Below, piece after piece: positions 63,401 to 64,000 of a DNA stretch of 64,000 bases (the first letter of the stretch is position 1; the number at the start of each line of letters is the position of its first letter). Under the pieces are notes generated by a model. It did no database searches. It was not told where the DNA came from and worked only from the letters and a program-made list of their open reading frames with translations. Where the stretch lies: contig BDIU01000140.1 in the NCBI GenBank assembly GCA_002118135.1, positions 62,001 through 126,000 on the forward strand, read 5' to 3'. The position numbers were made by a program, and so were the translations under genes. The stretch comes from Trebouxia sp. TZW2008. Taxonomy: Eukaryota > Chlorophyta > Trebouxiophyceae > Trebouxiales > Trebouxiaceae.

Positions 63401-63599
63401 GAGACGGAACGAGAGTCGCCTGAGCAATTCTGCCAACATGCAGGCATTGAAAACACGTGCAAGTTCACGGGTCGAGCTGCGGCCGACAATGTCATTGCCA
63501 TAGGGTTTGCAACAGTCTCAGTATCAAGAATCCCACGCACTTGTTATGGTAGAAAGGGCTAGGCAGTTGTTCAGGAGAGAGCGGTGACGTTCGGCCCAT
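57492..63599 (-). CDS. Gfo/Idh/MocA-family oxidoreductase with N-terminal extension (9 exons, about 438 aa)
   Basis: A NAD(P)-dependent oxidoreductase most like dihydrodiol dehydrogenases; the substrate is unknown. Exons: 63599-63541, 63346-63217, 62579-62357, 61293-61142, 60833-60733, 60355-60104, 58918-58779, 58055-57877, 57572-57492 (1317 nt, phases close). Rossmann motif [14 protein letters not shown] (glycines about 93-98), [14 protein letters not shown] and the catalytic EKP (184-186, VLCEKPLA) precede the substrate domain: [60 protein letters not shown] and a C-terminus ending YPQDGPVPK. About 88 residues before the Rossmann fold ([22 protein letters not shown]..., [22 protein letters not shown]) have no counterpart I know. 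They join in phase, so I keep them in this gene. A separate short upstream gene remains possible. In-frame ATGs farther upstream (63839) exist. Confidence 0.85.
58165..58245 (-). repeat. Upstream relic of oxidoreductase exon 8
   Basis: A copy of the block encoding [13 protein letters not shown] (here GGAGCTTTGGGTCCCAGACT...) lies about 175 bp before the working exon (58055). The acceptor is lost. Confidence 0.85.
59030..59350 (-). repeat. Upstream relics of oxidoreductase exon 7
   Basis: Copies of the acceptor and exon start (GTACA..CAGAGTTTGCTAGCATC) occur at about 59065 and 59190, and a weak one near 59330. The working exon begins at 58918. Spacing is about 130-150 bp. Confidence 0.85.
59445..60060 (-). 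repeat. Downstream relics of oxidoreductase exon 6 3' end
   Basis: Degenerate copies of [28 protein letters not shown] occur at about 59925-59865 and 60030-59990, with shorter echoes near 59765 and 59455. The working exon ends at 60104. Stops and insertions break the frame. Confidence 0.8.
61334..61405. repeat. AAT/AAC trinucleotide tract
   Basis: An imperfect AATAAC/GATAAT repeat in the intron upstream of oxidoreductase exon 4, directly abutting dispersed repeat A copy 3. Confidence 0.85.
61403..61535 (+). repeat. Dispersed repeat family A, copy 3
   Basis: TTCCAGCATATACTGCTAGG, CAAGTCCTATCTCGCCAGGC and AAAGTCAGACAAAACAATGT match the copies at 1407 and 44575. Confidence 0.75.
62195..62345 (-). 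repeat. Downstream relics of oxidoreductase exon 3 3' end
   Basis: Two copies of the exon end and donor (CAAGAATATGCGCAGAAGCATG/GTCAGTCC and a weaker one near 62210) follow the working end at 62357. Confidence 0.85.
62634..62700 (-). repeat. Upstream relic of oxidoreductase exon 3
   Basis: A copy of the CAG acceptor plus GTAGGCAAAGCTTTGGAAGC (encodes VGKALEAD) lies about 110 bp before the working exon. Confidence 0.8.
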
Positions 63600-64000
63600 T
63601 TTGCTCCGTTCGTTGGGGGAAAAGCTGTGAAGATTGCCGTGTGTCTTCTGCAGAAACGAAAGTAACACCGTCCAATATGCTTCTTTGTCTAGGAGATTAC
63701 GATGAGTTGCGCTTTCGCGATGCAACGAACGCAAGATGCATGCGAATGCCGTGACTATTCCGTGACAAATGAGGATAATTAGTAAGGAAGAGATATTCTT
63801 AGGCAACCCCACTTTCAACAGTTGCATTGGGCTGCTCAAAATGCTGTCTCAGCTGCAGCACTCTGGTTGCAACGTCACCGGCATGCTGCATGCTTGCAAG
63901 CTAGCGACAGCTGCTGCAGTTGGCGCCATTTGGCAAGCTGCCACACATATACTTTACTGGCTATGCATACGCTTGGCTGGCATATGCTTAAGGTGGACTG
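63600..64000. promoter_or_regulatory. Upstream region of the oxidoreductase gene
   Basis: 401 bases to the window edge with raised CG content at 63560-63750. It presumably contains the promoter. An open frame in it (63839) is in phase with exon 1 and could extend the protein. Confidence 0.4.

Overview
This window is nuclear DNA of a photosynthetic eukaryote, most likely a chlorophyte green alga (trebouxiophyte-like is my guess; I cannot place it further). The genes are broken by many short GT-AG introns and a few GC-AG introns. Candidate TGTAA poly(A) signals follow several stop codons. Two plastid-type proteins carry N-terminal targeting extensions: the carbamoyl-phosphate synthase small subunit and Rubisco accumulation factor 1. 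A plant-type glucuronokinase is also present. I see no bacterial operon, rRNA, tRNA or CRISPR array.

Layout, left to right: 5' exon of plastid CarA (minus, runs off the left edge); cohesin subunit SMC3 (plus, 942-18320, 27 exons); RLP24/eL24-like ribosome biogenesis factor (minus, 18739-20227); METTL13-type dual methyltransferase (plus, 20633-28485); a 3.1 kb convergent gap with a degenerate minisatellite; glucuronokinase (minus, 31639-36363); a DUF427 protein (minus, 37305-37897); mitochondrial-type Mn superoxide dismutase (plus, 38392-39662); Rubisco accumulation factor 1 (minus, 40551-43546); a DUF4336 protein (minus, 44417-47366); phosphoacetylglucosamine mutase (plus, 47650-53522); IMP-specific 5'-nucleotidase (minus, 54022-57195); and a Gfo/Idh/MocA oxidoreductase with an unexplained N-terminal extension (minus, 57492-63599). 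For nine of the genes I rebuilt a complete exon chain in which every junction phase agrees and the total length suits the family. The first junction of the DUF4336 gene remains unresolved, and CarA is partial.

The genes are housekeeping genes without an obvious shared pathway: chromosome cohesion, ribosome assembly, elongation-factor methylation, sugar-nucleotide supply (glucuronokinase and PGM3 feed UDP-glucuronate and UDP-GlcNAc), superoxide removal, Rubisco assembly and purine turnover.

The striking feature is in the introns. Seven genes carry local, direct, tandem, decaying copies of their own exon edges, and SMC3 does so repeatedly. Copies of the acceptor plus exon start lie upstream of the working exon. 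Copies of the exon end plus donor lie downstream. Periods are about 100-205 bp, and one array is exactly 145 bp in register three times. Most copies carry stops, lost splice sites or indels. A few are still open and could act as alternative exons. This looks like a continuing process of exon-edge tandem duplication that enlarges introns. Also present are several dispersed repeat families (a small TA-flanked inverted-repeat element, a longer inverted-repeat element and a three-copy family), minisatellites and a perfect 18-bp hairpin.
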